DNA of 64,000 nt from CAXBCP01 sp047638395. GTDB lineage: Bacteria > Pseudomonadota > Alphaproteobacteria > MPNO01 > UBA830. A program made the translations under genes and the position numbers. Location: the NCBI GenBank assembly GCA_047638395.1, contig JBLIMV010000021.1, forward strand, positions 50,870-114,869, in the 5' to 3' direction. Below are positions 17,620 through 26,592 of the stretch, piece after piece. Each line of letters starts with the position of its first letter. The stretch's first letter is position 1. Under the pieces are notes generated by a model that saw only the letters and a program-made list of their open reading frames with translations, did no database searches and was not told the origin of the DNA.

Positions 17620-19302
17620 TTACCCGGCCTTTAGCGCCGAAGCCTGAATCCCCGACAATGTAGACGTCGGCAGTATCGCATCCTGTTCGATCACCAGCTC
17701 AATCAGTGACGGCCCATCCACTGCGCGGCAGCGCGCGAACGCCGCTTCGAAATCGGCGGTCTTCGTCACCGTCTCGCCATGGGCGCCATAGGCGCGGGCG
17801 AGGGCGGCGAAGTCGGGGTTTACGAGGTCGGTACCGGATTTGCGTTTCGGATAGTGGGTTTCCTGATGCATCCGGATGGTGCCGTACATGCCGTTATTGA
17901 CGACCACGAAAATCACTTTCGCGTTCTGCTGCACCGCGGTGCCGATTTCCTGGCCGTTCATCTGGAAACAACCATCTCCGCTGAAAGAAACAACGACGCG
18001 GTCAGGGTGACGGATTGCGGCAGACACGCCCGCCGGCACGCCATAGCCCATCGCGCCCGATTGCGGGGCAAGCTGTGTGCCGTATTGCTTGTAGCGGTAA
18101 AACCGGTGGACCCAGACGGTGTAGTTGCCGGCACCATTCGTGATCACGGAATCTTCCGGCAGGTTATCGCTCAACCAGCCGACGATTTCGGAATAATTCA
18201 CGTCGCCCGGCATGGCGGGCGGGGTCGAGAACGCCAGGTAATCCGCATGGGCGGCTTCGGCTTCGCCTTTCCACGGCGTGGCGACCGGCACCATGTCTTT
18301 GGCGGCGGCACAGAATTCGGCCATGCCTGAATTGATGCCGAGATCGGCCTGATAGACTTTGCCGAGCTCATCCACACCGGCGCTGATATGGATGAAGGGC
18401 TGCTTCGGTTTCGGGAAGGTGAAATAGGTGTAGCCGCCGGAGACGATTTCGCCCAGTTGCGGGCCGAGCACGATCAGCAGATCGGTTTCATCCAGCCGGG
18501 CCTTCAGGGTGGGGTTGATGCCGAGCCCGATGACGCCGGCATAGTTCGGGTGCCGGTTATCCATCAGGTCCTGACGACGGAACGACACAGCGACGGGCAG
18601 ACCGTTCTGCTCGGCGAAGGCGGTCAGGTCGGCGCAGGCGTCGGGCGTCCAGCCACCACCACCGGCGAGGACCAGCGGTTTCTTCGCGGCGGACAGCATG
18701 TCTCGGAATTTTGCCATGTCGGCAGCGCCCGGATTGGCCTGCGCGCTGCGATAGGGCTGGCCATCTTCGGCATCGGCGCGTTCGGTCTGCATGTCTTCGG
18801 GCAGGGCGAGCACCACGGGGCCGGGACGCCCGGATGTGGCGACATGAAACGCCCGGCTGACCATTTCGGGCACACGGGCAGGGTTGTCGATCTGCGCGAC
18901 CCATTTGGTCATCTCGCCGAACATGCGGCGGTAATCGACTTCCTGGAAAGCTTCACGTTCCGACATGTCACGGGCGATCTGGCCGACGAACAGGATCAGC
19001 GGGGTGGAATCCTGATGCGCCGTGTGAATGCCGACCGAGGCGTTGGTCGCCCCCGGTCCACGGGTCACGAAGGCGACGCCCGGTTTGCCGGTCATCTTGC
19101 CCCAGGCATCGGCCATGTTGGTGACACCGCCCTCCTGGCGGCAGACCACCAGGTTGATCTGGTCCTGGACGTCGTGGAACGCATCAAGGGCGGCGAGGTA
19201 GCTTTCGCCGGGCACGCAAAATACGGTGTCGACGCCGTGCAGGCGCAGGCAGTCCACAAGGATTTGTCCGCCGGTGCGGAGATTTGAAGAGGCGTCAGGC
19301 AT
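17620..19302 (-). CDS. thiamine-pyrophosphate-binding protein (acetolactate synthase large-subunit-like)
   Basis: A 560-residue ThDP enzyme with PYR, central and PP domains. The activating glutamate is E57 in CRQEGG, followed by the GPGATNA and AHQDSTPL motifs typical of the acetohydroxyacid synthase group. The ThDP-Mg motif runs FSGDGCFQMNGQE to VVNNGMYGT. No small regulatory subunit gene accompanies it, so a catabolic carboligase or oxo-acid decarboxylase is at least as likely as branched-chain synthesis. The gene is isolated between two copies of a palindromic repeat. Confidence 0.87.
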   Translation of the reverse strand: MPDASSNLRTGGQILVDCLRLHGVDTVFCVPGESYLAALDAFHDVQDQINLVVCRQEGGVTNMADAWGKMTGKPGVAFVTRGPGATNASVGIHTAHQDSTPLILFVGQIARDMSEREAFQEVDYRRMFGEMTKWVAQIDNPARVPEMVSRAFHVATSGRPGPVVLALPEDMQTERADAEDGQPYRSAQANPGAADMAKFRDMLSAAKKPLVLAGGGGWTPDACADLTAFAEQNGLPVAVSFRRQDLMDNRHPNYAGVIGLGINPTLKARLDETDLLIVLGPQLGEIVSGGYTYFTFPKPKQPFIHISAGVDELGKVYQADLGINSGMAEFCAAAKDMVPVATPWKGEAEAAHADYLAFSTPPAMPGDVNYSEIVGWLSDNLPEDSVITNGAGNYTVWVHRFYRYKQYGTQLAPQSGAMGYGVPAGVSAAIRHPDRVVVSFSGDGCFQMNGQEIGTAVQQNAKVIFVVVNNGMYGTIRMHQETHYPKRKSGTDLVNPDFAALARAYGAHGETVTKTADFEAAFARCRAVDGPSLIELVIEQDAILPTSTLSGIQASALKAG

Positions 19303-19339
19303 ATTGTGTGTTCCTGTCAGAGCGTATCGTTCTACCTAT

Positions 19340-19418
19340 TGTCACCCCGGGCTTGTCCCGGGGTCCAGTCTCTCCGTCGACGAAGCTCTGGATCCCGGCA
19401 CAAGGCCGGGATGACAAG
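19340..19418. repeat. GTCA(C/T)CCCGG intergenic palindromic repeat, copy 2
   Basis: An element of about 79 bp, closely related to the one at 17521. It starts TGTCACCCCGGG and ends CCGGGATGACAAG, with hairpins CCCCGGGCTTGTCCCGGGG and CCCGGCACAAGGCCGGG. It sits between the start of the ThDP gene and the end of the cupin gene, both on the minus strand. Together the two copies bracket the ThDP gene. Confidence 0.75.
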
Positions 19419-19458
19419 CGAAGAGGTGCGACCATTCGGAAGTGGGCATAGACCATCT

Positions 19459-20130
19459 TCAGACCTCGATAAATTCGTCCAGAAAGATCGTGTATTTCTG
19501 GCGCTTGGGTTTGTCTTTGTCTTCCTCATTCACATAGGAGATCGACGATTTCCCCTTGAGGCTGCGCGGCAGGATCATTGTCCGCGAGAAATTGCCGGGT
19601 TTGTCATCGGGCGCATAGGCCAGCACCGGTACGGGGCCGGCTTCGAACCAGGGTTCGCCCGCCGCAATCACATGGGTCTCTCCACCGGTTTCGACCTTGA
19701 ACCCGCCTTCGAGCAGACAACGAATGCCCGGTCCCTGATGGACATGTGTATAGGCAATGCCGCTTGGCGGAATATCGACCCGGTCACAACGCCAGAGATA
19801 GCCGTCTCCCGGCTCCAGGTCGACGTTTGCCGATAGTTTATGAACCGACGTAACGCCGTCACCCTGTGCAAGCCCGTCGGAATCGGGGGTGCCGCCCTTG
19901 ACGAGTTCGTAGCGCAGAATTCGAGCACCTCCGGCGCCTGCAGTGACGGTCACCTCACCGGTCGAGAACCAGGCGGAATTTGCGCTGAGTGTTGCGCCGC
20001 CGCGTTCGTCGCGTATCGTCGCCATCCCGTCGGCCACATAGAGCCCGCGGTTGCCCGCGGGCAGGGCGGCCGACAATGTGGCTTTTTCGGTAAACACATC
20101 CGTATATACGCGTTGAATATAATCGGCCAT
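19459..20130 (-). CDS. cupin-fold protein of unknown function
   Basis: A 223-residue protein with a cupin barrel in its central and C-terminal part. IAYTHVHQGPGIRCLLEGGFKVETGG gives the first cupin motif with two histidines, and GEPWFEAGPVPVLAY gives the second. An N-terminal stretch resembles a second, weaker barrel. Bicupin enzymes of this type include dioxygenases and isomerases, but the substrate cannot be assigned. The ATG at 20130 with a GAGGGG ribosome site is preferred over the adjacent GTG. Confidence 0.75.
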   Translation of the reverse strand: MADYIQRVYTDVFTEKATLSAALPAGNRGLYVADGMATIRDERGGATLSANSAWFSTGEVTVTAGAGGARILRYELVKGGTPDSDGLAQGDGVTSVHKLSANVDLEPGDGYLWRCDRVDIPPSGIAYTHVHQGPGIRCLLEGGFKVETGGETHVIAAGEPWFEAGPVPVLAYAPDDKPGNFSRTMILPRSLKGKSSISYVNEEDKDKPKRQKYTIFLDEFIEV

Positions 20131-20189
20131 CACGTCGCCCCTCGTTGTTGCCTAACCGGCGTATCACAGCACCGTTTGGGCGGCAAGGA

Positions 20190-20510
20190 ATGTACGATGG
20201 CGTGTGCCGGTGCGGGTTTGCAAAAGCCCGGAAAGCGTATGAAGAATGCATCTACCCGATGTTCGTGACGATGATCCGGTTCGCATTGGTCTATCTCAGC
20301 CCTTTCAAATGCAACTTCCGCCGGATCCAGGGCTATCAGAACCTGTGGAACGACACGCTGGCGATTTATCCGGCGCCGGGGGCAGGTCCTGATCGGGCGG
20401 TGGCGAAACATGCAATTCAACCCCATGCACCCAAAGGGGCGGTGGGTATCTTCGATAAGTCGCAATTCAACTCCATGCACCCGAAGGGACGGTCCGGGCC
20501 TGTGGGGACG
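20190..20510 (+). pseudogene. decayed glutathionyl-hydroquinone reductase (YqjG/ECM4-type GST) remnant
   Basis: The forward frame from 20190 keeps two recognisable blocks of the xi-class GST family. GMYDGVCRCGFAKARKAYEE corresponds to the family's NGVYKAGFATTQEAYEE. TMIRFALVYLSPFKCNFRRI, followed by QGYQNLWNDTLAIY, corresponds to TLxRFDAVYVGHFKCNxRRIxDYPNLxxYxRDLY. About 30 residues that normally separate the blocks are missing, as are the thioredoxin-like N-terminal domain and catalytic cysteine. Possible tail similarity continues to about 20510. The 780-bp gap around it (20131-20915) shows no intact gene. Confidence 0.7.
20411..20493 (+). repeat. short imperfect direct repeat inside the GST remnant
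   Basis: Two copies of a roughly 30-bp unit (core CAATTCAACYCCATGCACCC, then RAAGGGRCGGT) start near 20411 and 20463, about 52 bp apart. Both translate as QFN-MHPKGR in one frame or another. The segment corresponds to the region of the GST family that ends near an INPxGIVP motif, so a small internal duplication during decay is plausible. Confidence 0.55.
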
Positions 20511-20915
20511 GTGCCTGTTAAAAATCTGGCGTTGGGCGAACGTCATGCGGCCTCTGATATGGGGACACACCACCCCGGTTCACGCGCGACGGTGTCGCGC
20601 CTGTTGGGCGGATAGGTCCGGGGGTTGCTTGCCCAATCACGCTATCATGCAAAAGGGCGAAAACCGAATTTGGAGCGTAAGATTTTTCGAATTATCTGGC
20701 TGTTGGCGGGAAATTCGACAACCTGAAGGGAGCACCATCAGCATCGGCAGTTATGGTAACGCTGTCGGTCGAAAACAAGGCGCCGTTGCCGCTCTGTGTC
20801 GTGCCACTGTTTCCGTCACGACGGGTTGCCCGCTTCGTTGACGCGGACAGGGGCGCGGGTATGATGGCGCGCCATTTCAACCACCCGCCGCGCGCGGTTC
20901 AGGAGCAGTCATTCC

Positions 20916-22424
20916 GTGAAAAATCATACCGTTAAGGTCTATCCGTCGAAGCAGGAACTTAAACGCGAAGACCAGTTCGCCTGGAAAATTGCCGCTGTTG
21001 CCGCCGACCCCGTCGATGTCGATGACGACGTCACAGATATGGTGATCAACCGGATGATAGATAACGCGTCCGTCGCCATGGCGTCGGTTAACCGTCGCCC
21101 GGTGGCCAATGCCCGCGCAATGGCGATCTGTCATCCGCGCGAAGGCGGTGCGACGATCTTCGGGATGCCGGCGGATCAGCGCTTCTGCGCCGAATGGGCC
21201 GCCTGGGCGAATGGCACGGCCGTCCGCGAACTGGATTATCACGACACGTTTCTCGCGGCCGACTATTCGCATCCCGGTGACAACATTCCGCCGACGCTCG
21301 CAGTTGCCCAGCAGAAGGGCCTCGACGGCAAACAATTGCTGCGTGGGATCGCGACCGGGTACGAAATTCAGGTGAACCTGGTGAAGGGCATCTGCCTCCA
21401 CGAACACAAGATCGATCATATCGCCCATGTCGGCCCGTCGGTTGCCGCGGCGCTCGGCACACTGCTGAAGCTGGATACGGAGACGATCTATCAGTCGGTC
21501 CAGCAGGGGCTGCACGTCACCTGCACCACGCGCCAGTCGCGCAAGGGCGAGATTTCAAGCTGGAAGGCCTATGCGCCGGCCCATGCCGGCAAGCTCGCCA
21601 TCGAAGCGGTCGACCGCTGTATGCGGGGCGAAGGTGCGCCGTCACCAATCTATGAAGGTGAAGACAGCGTAATCGCCTGGATGCTGGATGGCCCGGATGC
21701 GAATTACACGGTGCCGCTGCCCGAGGCGGGAGAGGCCAAGCGCGCGATTCTGGAAACATACACCAAGGAACATTCTGCAGAATATCAGAGCCAGGCGCTG
21801 ATCGATCTGGCGCGTAAAATGGGCGGGCAGATTTCGGACTTCGATGCCATCGACAATATCGTCATCCAGACCAGCCATCACACGCATTACGTCATCGGCA
21901 CCGGGGCCGGCGATCCGCAGAAGATGGACCCGGCCGCCAGCCGAGAGACGCTCGATCATTCGATCATGTATATCTTTGCCGTCGCCCTGCAGGATCAGGC
22001 GTGGCATCACGTTAAATCCTACGCGCCGGAACGTGCGCAGCGCCCCGACACCGTGAAGCTGTGGCACAGTATCTCGACGGTCGAAGACACGCGCTGGACC
22101 GAACGCTATCATCACCCCGACCCGAACCAGCGCGCCTTTGGCGGCCGTGTCGTGATCACGATGAAGGACGGCTCGACGCTTGAAGACGAACTGGCGCTCG
22201 CCGATGCCCATCCCGCAGGTGCGCGGCCCTTCGCGCGGCAGAACTATATCGACAAGTTCAAGATGCTGGTCGACGGTGTTGTCAGCGACGGTGAGCGTGA
22301 TCGTTTTCTCGACACCGTTCAACGCCTGCCGAATCTCACGGCAGATGAACTGGGCGGTTTGCACGTCACGCTCGATGCGATGGCACTCGATTACGCCACC
22401 CGCGATGACAGAGGAATTTTCTGA
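20916..22424 (+). CDS. prpD: 2-methylcitrate dehydratase-like MmgE/PrpD protein
   Basis: A 502-residue PrpD-family protein. Conserved segments include the HPREGGATIFGMP stretch, RELDYHDTFLAADYSHPGDNIPPTLAVAQ and the YHHPDPNQRAFGGRV region near the end. In the methylcitrate cycle PrpD dehydrates 2-methylcitrate. The GTG at 20916 has an AGGAGCAG ribosome site. The stop overlaps the prpB start (TGATG), and prpC follows, so the three genes form a propionyl-CoA disposal operon. Confidence 0.87.
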   Translation: MKNHTVKVYPSKQELKREDQFAWKIAAVAADPVDVDDDVTDMVINRMIDNASVAMASVNRRPVANARAMAICHPREGGATIFGMPADQRFCAEWAAWANGTAVRELDYHDTFLAADYSHPGDNIPPTLAVAQQKGLDGKQLLRGIATGYEIQVNLVKGICLHEHKIDHIAHVGPSVAAALGTLLKLDTETIYQSVQQGLHVTCTTRQSRKGEISSWKAYAPAHAGKLAIEAVDRCMRGEGAPSPIYEGEDSVIAWMLDGPDANYTVPLPEAGEAKRAILETYTKEHSAEYQSQALIDLARKMGGQISDFDAIDNIVIQTSHHTHYVIGTGAGDPQKMDPAASRETLDHSIMYIFAVALQDQAWHHVKSYAPERAQRPDTVKLWHSISTVEDTRWTERYHHPDPNQRAFGGRVVITMKDGSTLEDELALADAHPAGARPFARQNYIDKFKMLVDGVVSDGERDRFLDTVQRLPNLTADELGGLHVTLDAMALDYATRDDRGIF

Positions 22425-23317
22425 TGCTGTTTACAAAGAAAACTGCCGCCGAAAAGCGGGCATCGTTCCGCGAGGAACTCGCCACCGGTCGTCTGCTTCA
22501 GTTTCCGGGGGCCCATTCGCCCATCGTGTCGCTGGCGATCGAGGATCAGGGCTTCGACGGGGTCTATATTTCCGGTGCGGCTCTGTCGGCCGAACTCGGC
22601 CTGCCCGATATCGGCCTGACCACGCTGTCCGAGGTGACCCAGCGGGGACGCCAGATCGCCCGTGTGACCGACCTGCCGGCGCTGATCGATATCGATACCG
22701 GGTTCGGCGAGCCGATGAGCGCGGCCCGCAGTATTCTGGAACTTGAAGAACTGGGCATTGCCGGCTGTCATCTGGAAGATCAGGAAAACCCCAAGCGCTG
22801 CGGCCATCTCGACAATAAAAACATTGTGCCGGTCCGCGAAATGACGATGAAAATCCGCGCCGCGGCGGATGCACGTAAAGATCCGAACTTCCTCATCATG
22901 GCGCGTACCGATGCGCGGGCATCCGAAGGGCTTGAGGCATCGCTCGACCGGGCGAAGGCCTATATCGATGCGGGCGCCGATGCGATCTTCCCGGAAGCGC
23001 TTCAGGATTTGTCGGAATACGAGGCAGTGCGCGAAGCGCTTGATGTCCCGTTGCTCGCCAACCTGACGGAGTTTGGCAAGACGCCGTTACTGACGAAGAC
23101 GGAACTGGAAAATCTCGGCTACAATATCGCGATATATCCGGTGACTTCGCTGCGCCTGTCGATGAAGGCGGTCGAAGATGGTCTCGCGGCGATCCGCCAG
23201 CAGGGCACGCAAAAGGAAATTGTCGACCGGATGCAGACGCGGGCACGGCTCTATGAGCTGATCCGCTACGAGGATTACAACAAGTTCGACCAGGATATTT
23301 TTAACTTCAAGGTTTGA
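22424..23317 (+). CDS. prpB: 2-methylisocitrate lyase
   Basis: A 297-residue isocitrate lyase superfamily enzyme. It carries the lyase-defining KRCGH loop (about residues 123-127), the metal-site motif IDIDTGFGEPMSAARS, HLEDQENPKRCGH and MARTDARASEGL, all typical of PrpB. It splits 2-methylisocitrate to succinate and pyruvate in the cytosol. Its start overlaps the prpD stop, and prpC begins 17 bp after its stop. Confidence 0.92.
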   Translation: MLFTKKTAAEKRASFREELATGRLLQFPGAHSPIVSLAIEDQGFDGVYISGAALSAELGLPDIGLTTLSEVTQRGRQIARVTDLPALIDIDTGFGEPMSAARSILELEELGIAGCHLEDQENPKRCGHLDNKNIVPVREMTMKIRAAADARKDPNFLIMARTDARASEGLEASLDRAKAYIDAGADAIFPEALQDLSEYEAVREALDVPLLANLTEFGKTPLLTKTELENLGYNIAIYPVTSLRLSMKAVEDGLAAIRQQGTQKEIVDRMQTRARLYELIRYEDYNKFDQDIFNFKV

Positions 23318-23334
23318 CGGCAGGGAGACGAAAG

Positions 23335-24537
23335 ATGGCAGCCAAGGCAGCAAAGAAGAGCGTGAAAAAGAAGGCGAAGGCCAAGACGACCAAGGTAAAG
23401 AAGACCAAGGTCGCTGAGCCCGTCATCTACAAGGGACTGGCCGGCGTTACCGTCGACACCACAGAGGTGTCCAAGGTCATGCCGGAAACCAACTCGCTGA
23501 CCTATCGCGGGTATGCCGTTCAGGATCTCGCAGCCAATTGCCGGTTTGAAGAGGTCGCCTATCTGATGTGGCATGGCGAACTGCCGACCCGCGCCCAGCT
23601 TCGCAAGTTTGAGAAAGACGAGCGCAGCCGCCGCAACATCTCGCGCGCCCATGTCGAAGTGATCCGCCAGTATCCGAAGCGCGCGCATCCGATGGATACG
23701 CTGCGGACGTCGGTCAGCTATCTCGGCACGTCGGAGACCGCGTGGGGCGGTGAGCCGGCGGAGAAAGATCTGAACCGGGCAATGGATATGCTTGCCAAGA
23801 TCCCGACCATGATCGCAACCGACTACCGGTTCCGCAAAGGCCTTCCGCGCAAAACGCCGCGCAAGGACCTGACCATGTCGGAGAATTTCTTCCACATGTG
23901 TTTCGGTGAAGTGCCGCCGAAGGAAGTGATCCGCGCGTTCGATATTTCGCTCATTCTGTATGCGGAGCACAGCTTTAACGCATCGACATTTACGGCGCGC
24001 GTCATCACGTCCTCGCGCTCTGATATCTACAGTGCGGTGACGGGTGGTATCGGCTCACTCAAAGGCCCGCTGCATGGCGGTGCCAATGAAGCCGTGATGC
24101 ATAATCTGAAGGAAATCCGCACCCCCGCACGCGCCGAGAAATGGTTGCGCGACAAGCAGGCGGCCGGCGAGCTTGTGATGGGCTTCGGCCACCGGGTCTA
24201 CAAGCAGGGCGATTCCCGCGTCCCCACAATGCGCGCCGCACTCGAAGATCTTGCGGCATGGAAGGGTGACACCAAGTGGCTGGAGATATCGGATATTCTC
24301 CAGAACATCATGATTTCGGAAAAGAACATCCATCCGAACCTCGATTTCCCTGCAGGGCCCGCCTATTACCTGATGGGTTTCGAGATCGACATGTATACGC
24401 CGATCTTCGTGATGAGCCGGATTACCGGCTGGGCCGCGCACATCATTGAGCAGAATGCCAGCAACAGCCTGATCCGGCCGCTTAGCGCCTATAGCGGCAA
24501 GAAACAGCGCAAGGTGAAGGCAATCTCCAAGCGCTGA
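23335..24537 (+). CDS. prpC: citrate synthase family protein, likely 2-methylcitrate synthase, with Lys/Ala-rich N-terminal tail
   Basis: A 400-residue citrate-synthase-fold enzyme. Catalytic residues are H247 (HGGANEAV), H286 (GFGHRVYK) and D337 (NLDFPAGPAYY). The C-terminal PIFVMSRITGWAAHIIEQ segment and the operon with prpD and prpB point to methylcitrate synthesis from propionyl-CoA and oxaloacetate. The ATG at 23335 follows a GGGAGACGAAAG site. Unusually, about 25 residues before the catalytic domain are almost only Lys, Ala, Val and Thr, like histone H1-type tails. A start further downstream that removed the tail would leave the ribosome site unused. Confidence 0.9.
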   Translation: MAAKAAKKSVKKKAKAKTTKVKKTKVAEPVIYKGLAGVTVDTTEVSKVMPETNSLTYRGYAVQDLAANCRFEEVAYLMWHGELPTRAQLRKFEKDERSRRNISRAHVEVIRQYPKRAHPMDTLRTSVSYLGTSETAWGGEPAEKDLNRAMDMLAKIPTMIATDYRFRKGLPRKTPRKDLTMSENFFHMCFGEVPPKEVIRAFDISLILYAEHSFNASTFTARVITSSRSDIYSAVTGGIGSLKGPLHGGANEAVMHNLKEIRTPARAEKWLRDKQAAGELVMGFGHRVYKQGDSRVPTMRAALEDLAAWKGDTKWLEISDILQNIMISEKNIHPNLDFPAGPAYYLMGFEIDMYTPIFVMSRITGWAAHIIEQNASNSLIRPLSAYSGKKQRKVKAISKR

Positions 24538-24548
24538 GGAGCGGGATC

Positions 24549-25460
24549 TTACGACCCGGGAGTGCCTTTCTTGGCCTCCCGGCGTTCGACATGTCCGCGC
24601 CGGAGCAGGTAAACCGCCGACGCGATAATGACCAGCGTGCCGATGATTGACCATTGGTCGGGTATTTCCGCAAACACCAGGAACCCCAGGATTGCGGCGA
24701 CCGGCAGGCGCATGAAGTCGAAGGGTGCCACGATACTGACCTCACCGGCGTCATAGGCGCGCGCCAGAAAATCCTGCCCGATGGCACCCAGAACGCCTGC
24801 CAGAAACAACCAGCCTGTTTGGCCCAGCGTCGGCGTTTCCCACGTATACGCGGCGCCAGGCAACAAAATCAGCGTACCGAAAAACATGAAGTAAAAGACG
24901 ATCCGTGTCGGCGGCTCTGTCGCGGACAGGTTTTTCATCGAAATCATCGCGGATGATGTCAGAACGGCGCTGCCCAGTGCGAGGAGCATCGCAGGCTCGA
25001 CGCCGAGATGCGGTTTGACGATCAGCAGCATGCCGCAGAAACCAACGACCGTGGCGGCGACCCGTCGGCCTCGGATCATTTCCTTCAGGACGATTGCGCC
25101 GATCAGGATCGACCAGAATGGTGATGTGAAGGCGAGCACCATTGCATCGGCAAGAATGAGGTCTTCAAGCGCGAAAATTAGGGTGACGAACGCGGCGATG
25201 CCGCAAAATGACCGCACAAAATGCAGCCCCGGACGCCGGGTCCGCATTACGCTGGGCCCGGACCGGATCAGCCACGGTGTCAGCATGCAAAGCGCGAAAA
25301 ACGTTCTTGCGATGGCGACGACAAATATCGGCAGTTCAGTCGCCATGTGTTTCACGACAACGAACATTGTCGTCAGCGTCGTCACGGCAAGCAGCATCCA
25401 CAGAATTCCGCGGACGTTATTCAGCTTCGGTGCATAGGCGCCACCCGCAGGGGTATTCAA
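24549..25460 (-). CDS. EamA/DMT-superfamily permease
   Basis: About 303 residues with ten hydrophobic segments arranged as two EamA repeats. The first begins near GILWMLLAVTTLTTMFVVVKHM; the second contains LGAIGQDFLARAYDAGEVSIVAPFDFMRLPVAAILGFLVFAE. Related proteins export metabolites. The start is uncertain: a TTG at 25460 gives the usual short N-terminus, while ATGs at 25595 or 25580 would add about 40 residues without family character. It is convergent with prpC, only 11 bp away. Confidence 0.82.
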   Translation of the reverse strand: MNTPAGGAYAPKLNNVRGILWMLLAVTTLTTMFVVVKHMATELPIFVVAIARTFFALCMLTPWLIRSGPSVMRTRRPGLHFVRSFCGIAAFVTLIFALEDLILADAMVLAFTSPFWSILIGAIVLKEMIRGRRVAATVVGFCGMLLIVKPHLGVEPAMLLALGSAVLTSSAMISMKNLSATEPPTRIVFYFMFFGTLILLPGAAYTWETPTLGQTGWLFLAGVLGAIGQDFLARAYDAGEVSIVAPFDFMRLPVAAILGFLVFAEIPDQWSIIGTLVIIASAVYLLRRGHVERREAKKGTPGS

Positions 25461-25624
25461 GGCAAGAGCTTTCCGTATCGTCCGACAGATTGGCCGGAAT
25501 ATGTATCTCCGTATCAGAGCGTGCCCGGCGGTACAATGTCGTGTCAGGGGGAAGGCAGTTGCGGAGTCGCGCCCCGTCATGCATCCCTTGTGCAATCGAG
25601 AGTGGCTATACCGGAATCCGACCG

Positions 25625-26581
25625 TTGAAGATCCTTTTTATCACCGCAACGCGCATTGGCGACGCCGTCCTGTCATCGGGGCTGGTCGCGTATCTGGCCG
25701 CGGAGCATCCCGGTGCACGGTTCACCATTGCCTGTGGAGCGCCGGCCGCACCCTTGTTTGAAGCGGTGCCCGGGCTCGACCGGCTGATCGTTATTGAGAA
25801 AAAGCCGTTTCACAGCCATTGGCTATCCCTTTGGGCGGCATGCATTGGAAATCGCTGGGACCGGATCTACGACCTTCGTGGCTCAATGCTCTCACGCCTT
25901 ATGTGGGCCGGCGAACGTCATATCGGCGACTACCGGGATGACAGCATTCACCGTGTCGAGGAGCTGGGCCGCCTGATCGGGGTATCGCCGGCACCGGCGC
26001 CGGCGCTGTCGTTGTCCGACGAGGCACGTGCAGCGGCTGCCGGGTTGGTCCCGGACGGGCCGCCCGTGCTTGCCATTGGGCCGACGGCGAACTGGGGCGG
26101 CAAGCAATGGCCGGCGGACCGGTTCGCCGAACTGGCGCTACGTGCGACCGGGGAGGGCGGTCTGCTCGAAGGGGCGCGGGTCGCGGTCCTCGGGGCGGAA
26201 CCCGAACGCGAGATGGCGCAGCCGGTGCTCGATGCGCTGCCGCGTGACCGGCGCATCGACCTGATCGGCCAGTCTTTGCCGGTTGCAGCCGCCACCATCG
26301 AACGATCGACGCTGTATGTCGGCAATGATTCCGGCCTGATGCATATCGCCGCGGCGACGGGGACGCCGACGCTCGGCCTGTTCGGCCCATCGCCGGAAAC
26401 GCGGTATGGGCCCTGGGGCACGCATTGCGCCTCGGTGCGTACCGATGAGGGGTTTAAGGACCTGGTTTTGTCGCCGGAATTCGATCACCGAAGCCAAAAA
26501 TCGCTGATGACAGGACTTTCGGTGGATAAGGCCTACGAAGCCCTTGCGAATCTTTACACAAGCGTAAAAAATGCGCCCTGA
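25625..26581 (+). CDS. glycosyltransferase family 9 (heptosyltransferase-like)
   Basis: A 318-residue GT-B enzyme of family 9. It starts KILFITATRIGDAVLSSGLV and has AIGPTANWGGKQWPADRFAELA as well as the donor-site motif YVGNDSGLMHIAAATGTPTLGLFGPSPETRYGP. It should add heptose or a similar sugar to lipopolysaccharide core on the cytosolic face of the inner membrane. A TTG at 25625 is chosen because the family begins exactly there; no strong ribosome site is seen. A TetR operator-like palindrome lies inside its last codons. Confidence 0.87.
   Translation: MKILFITATRIGDAVLSSGLVAYLAAEHPGARFTIACGAPAAPLFEAVPGLDRLIVIEKKPFHSHWLSLWAACIGNRWDRIYDLRGSMLSRLMWAGERHIGDYRDDSIHRVEELGRLIGVSPAPAPALSLSDEARAAAAGLVPDGPPVLAIGPTANWGGKQWPADRFAELALRATGEGGLLEGARVAVLGAEPEREMAQPVLDALPRDRRIDLIGQSLPVAAATIERSTLYVGNDSGLMHIAAATGTPTLGLFGPSPETRYGPWGTHCASVRTDEGFKDLVLSPEFDHRSQKSLMTGLSVDKAYEALANLYTSVKNAP
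26553..26568. promoter_or_regulatory. TTTAC-N6-GTAAA palindrome upstream of the TetR gene
   Basis: The sequence TTTACACAAGCGTAAA lies at the very end of the GT9 coding region, 24 bp before the TTG start of the TetR regulator. Its arms match those of three other copies in this window (29709, 29731, 33192). The position fits autorepression by the TetR protein. Confidence 0.6.
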
Positions 26582-26592
26582 AGGGGATCGCA

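Noticed and set aside
1..20130. Possibility that the region is a phage-like or integrative island
   Set aside because: No integrase, attachment repeat, tRNA or plasmid gene was seen, and composition looks uniform with the rest.
20410..20841. 143-codon open frame in the 20.1-20.9 kb gap
   Set aside because: It is out of frame with the GST remnant, has no family similarity, and spans the direct repeat. It is treated as chance reading of decayed DNA.
25208..25624. N-terminal extension of the glycosyltransferase frame
   Set aside because: The 139 codons before 25625 run antisense through the EamA gene, and GT9 enzymes begin at the KILFI segment.
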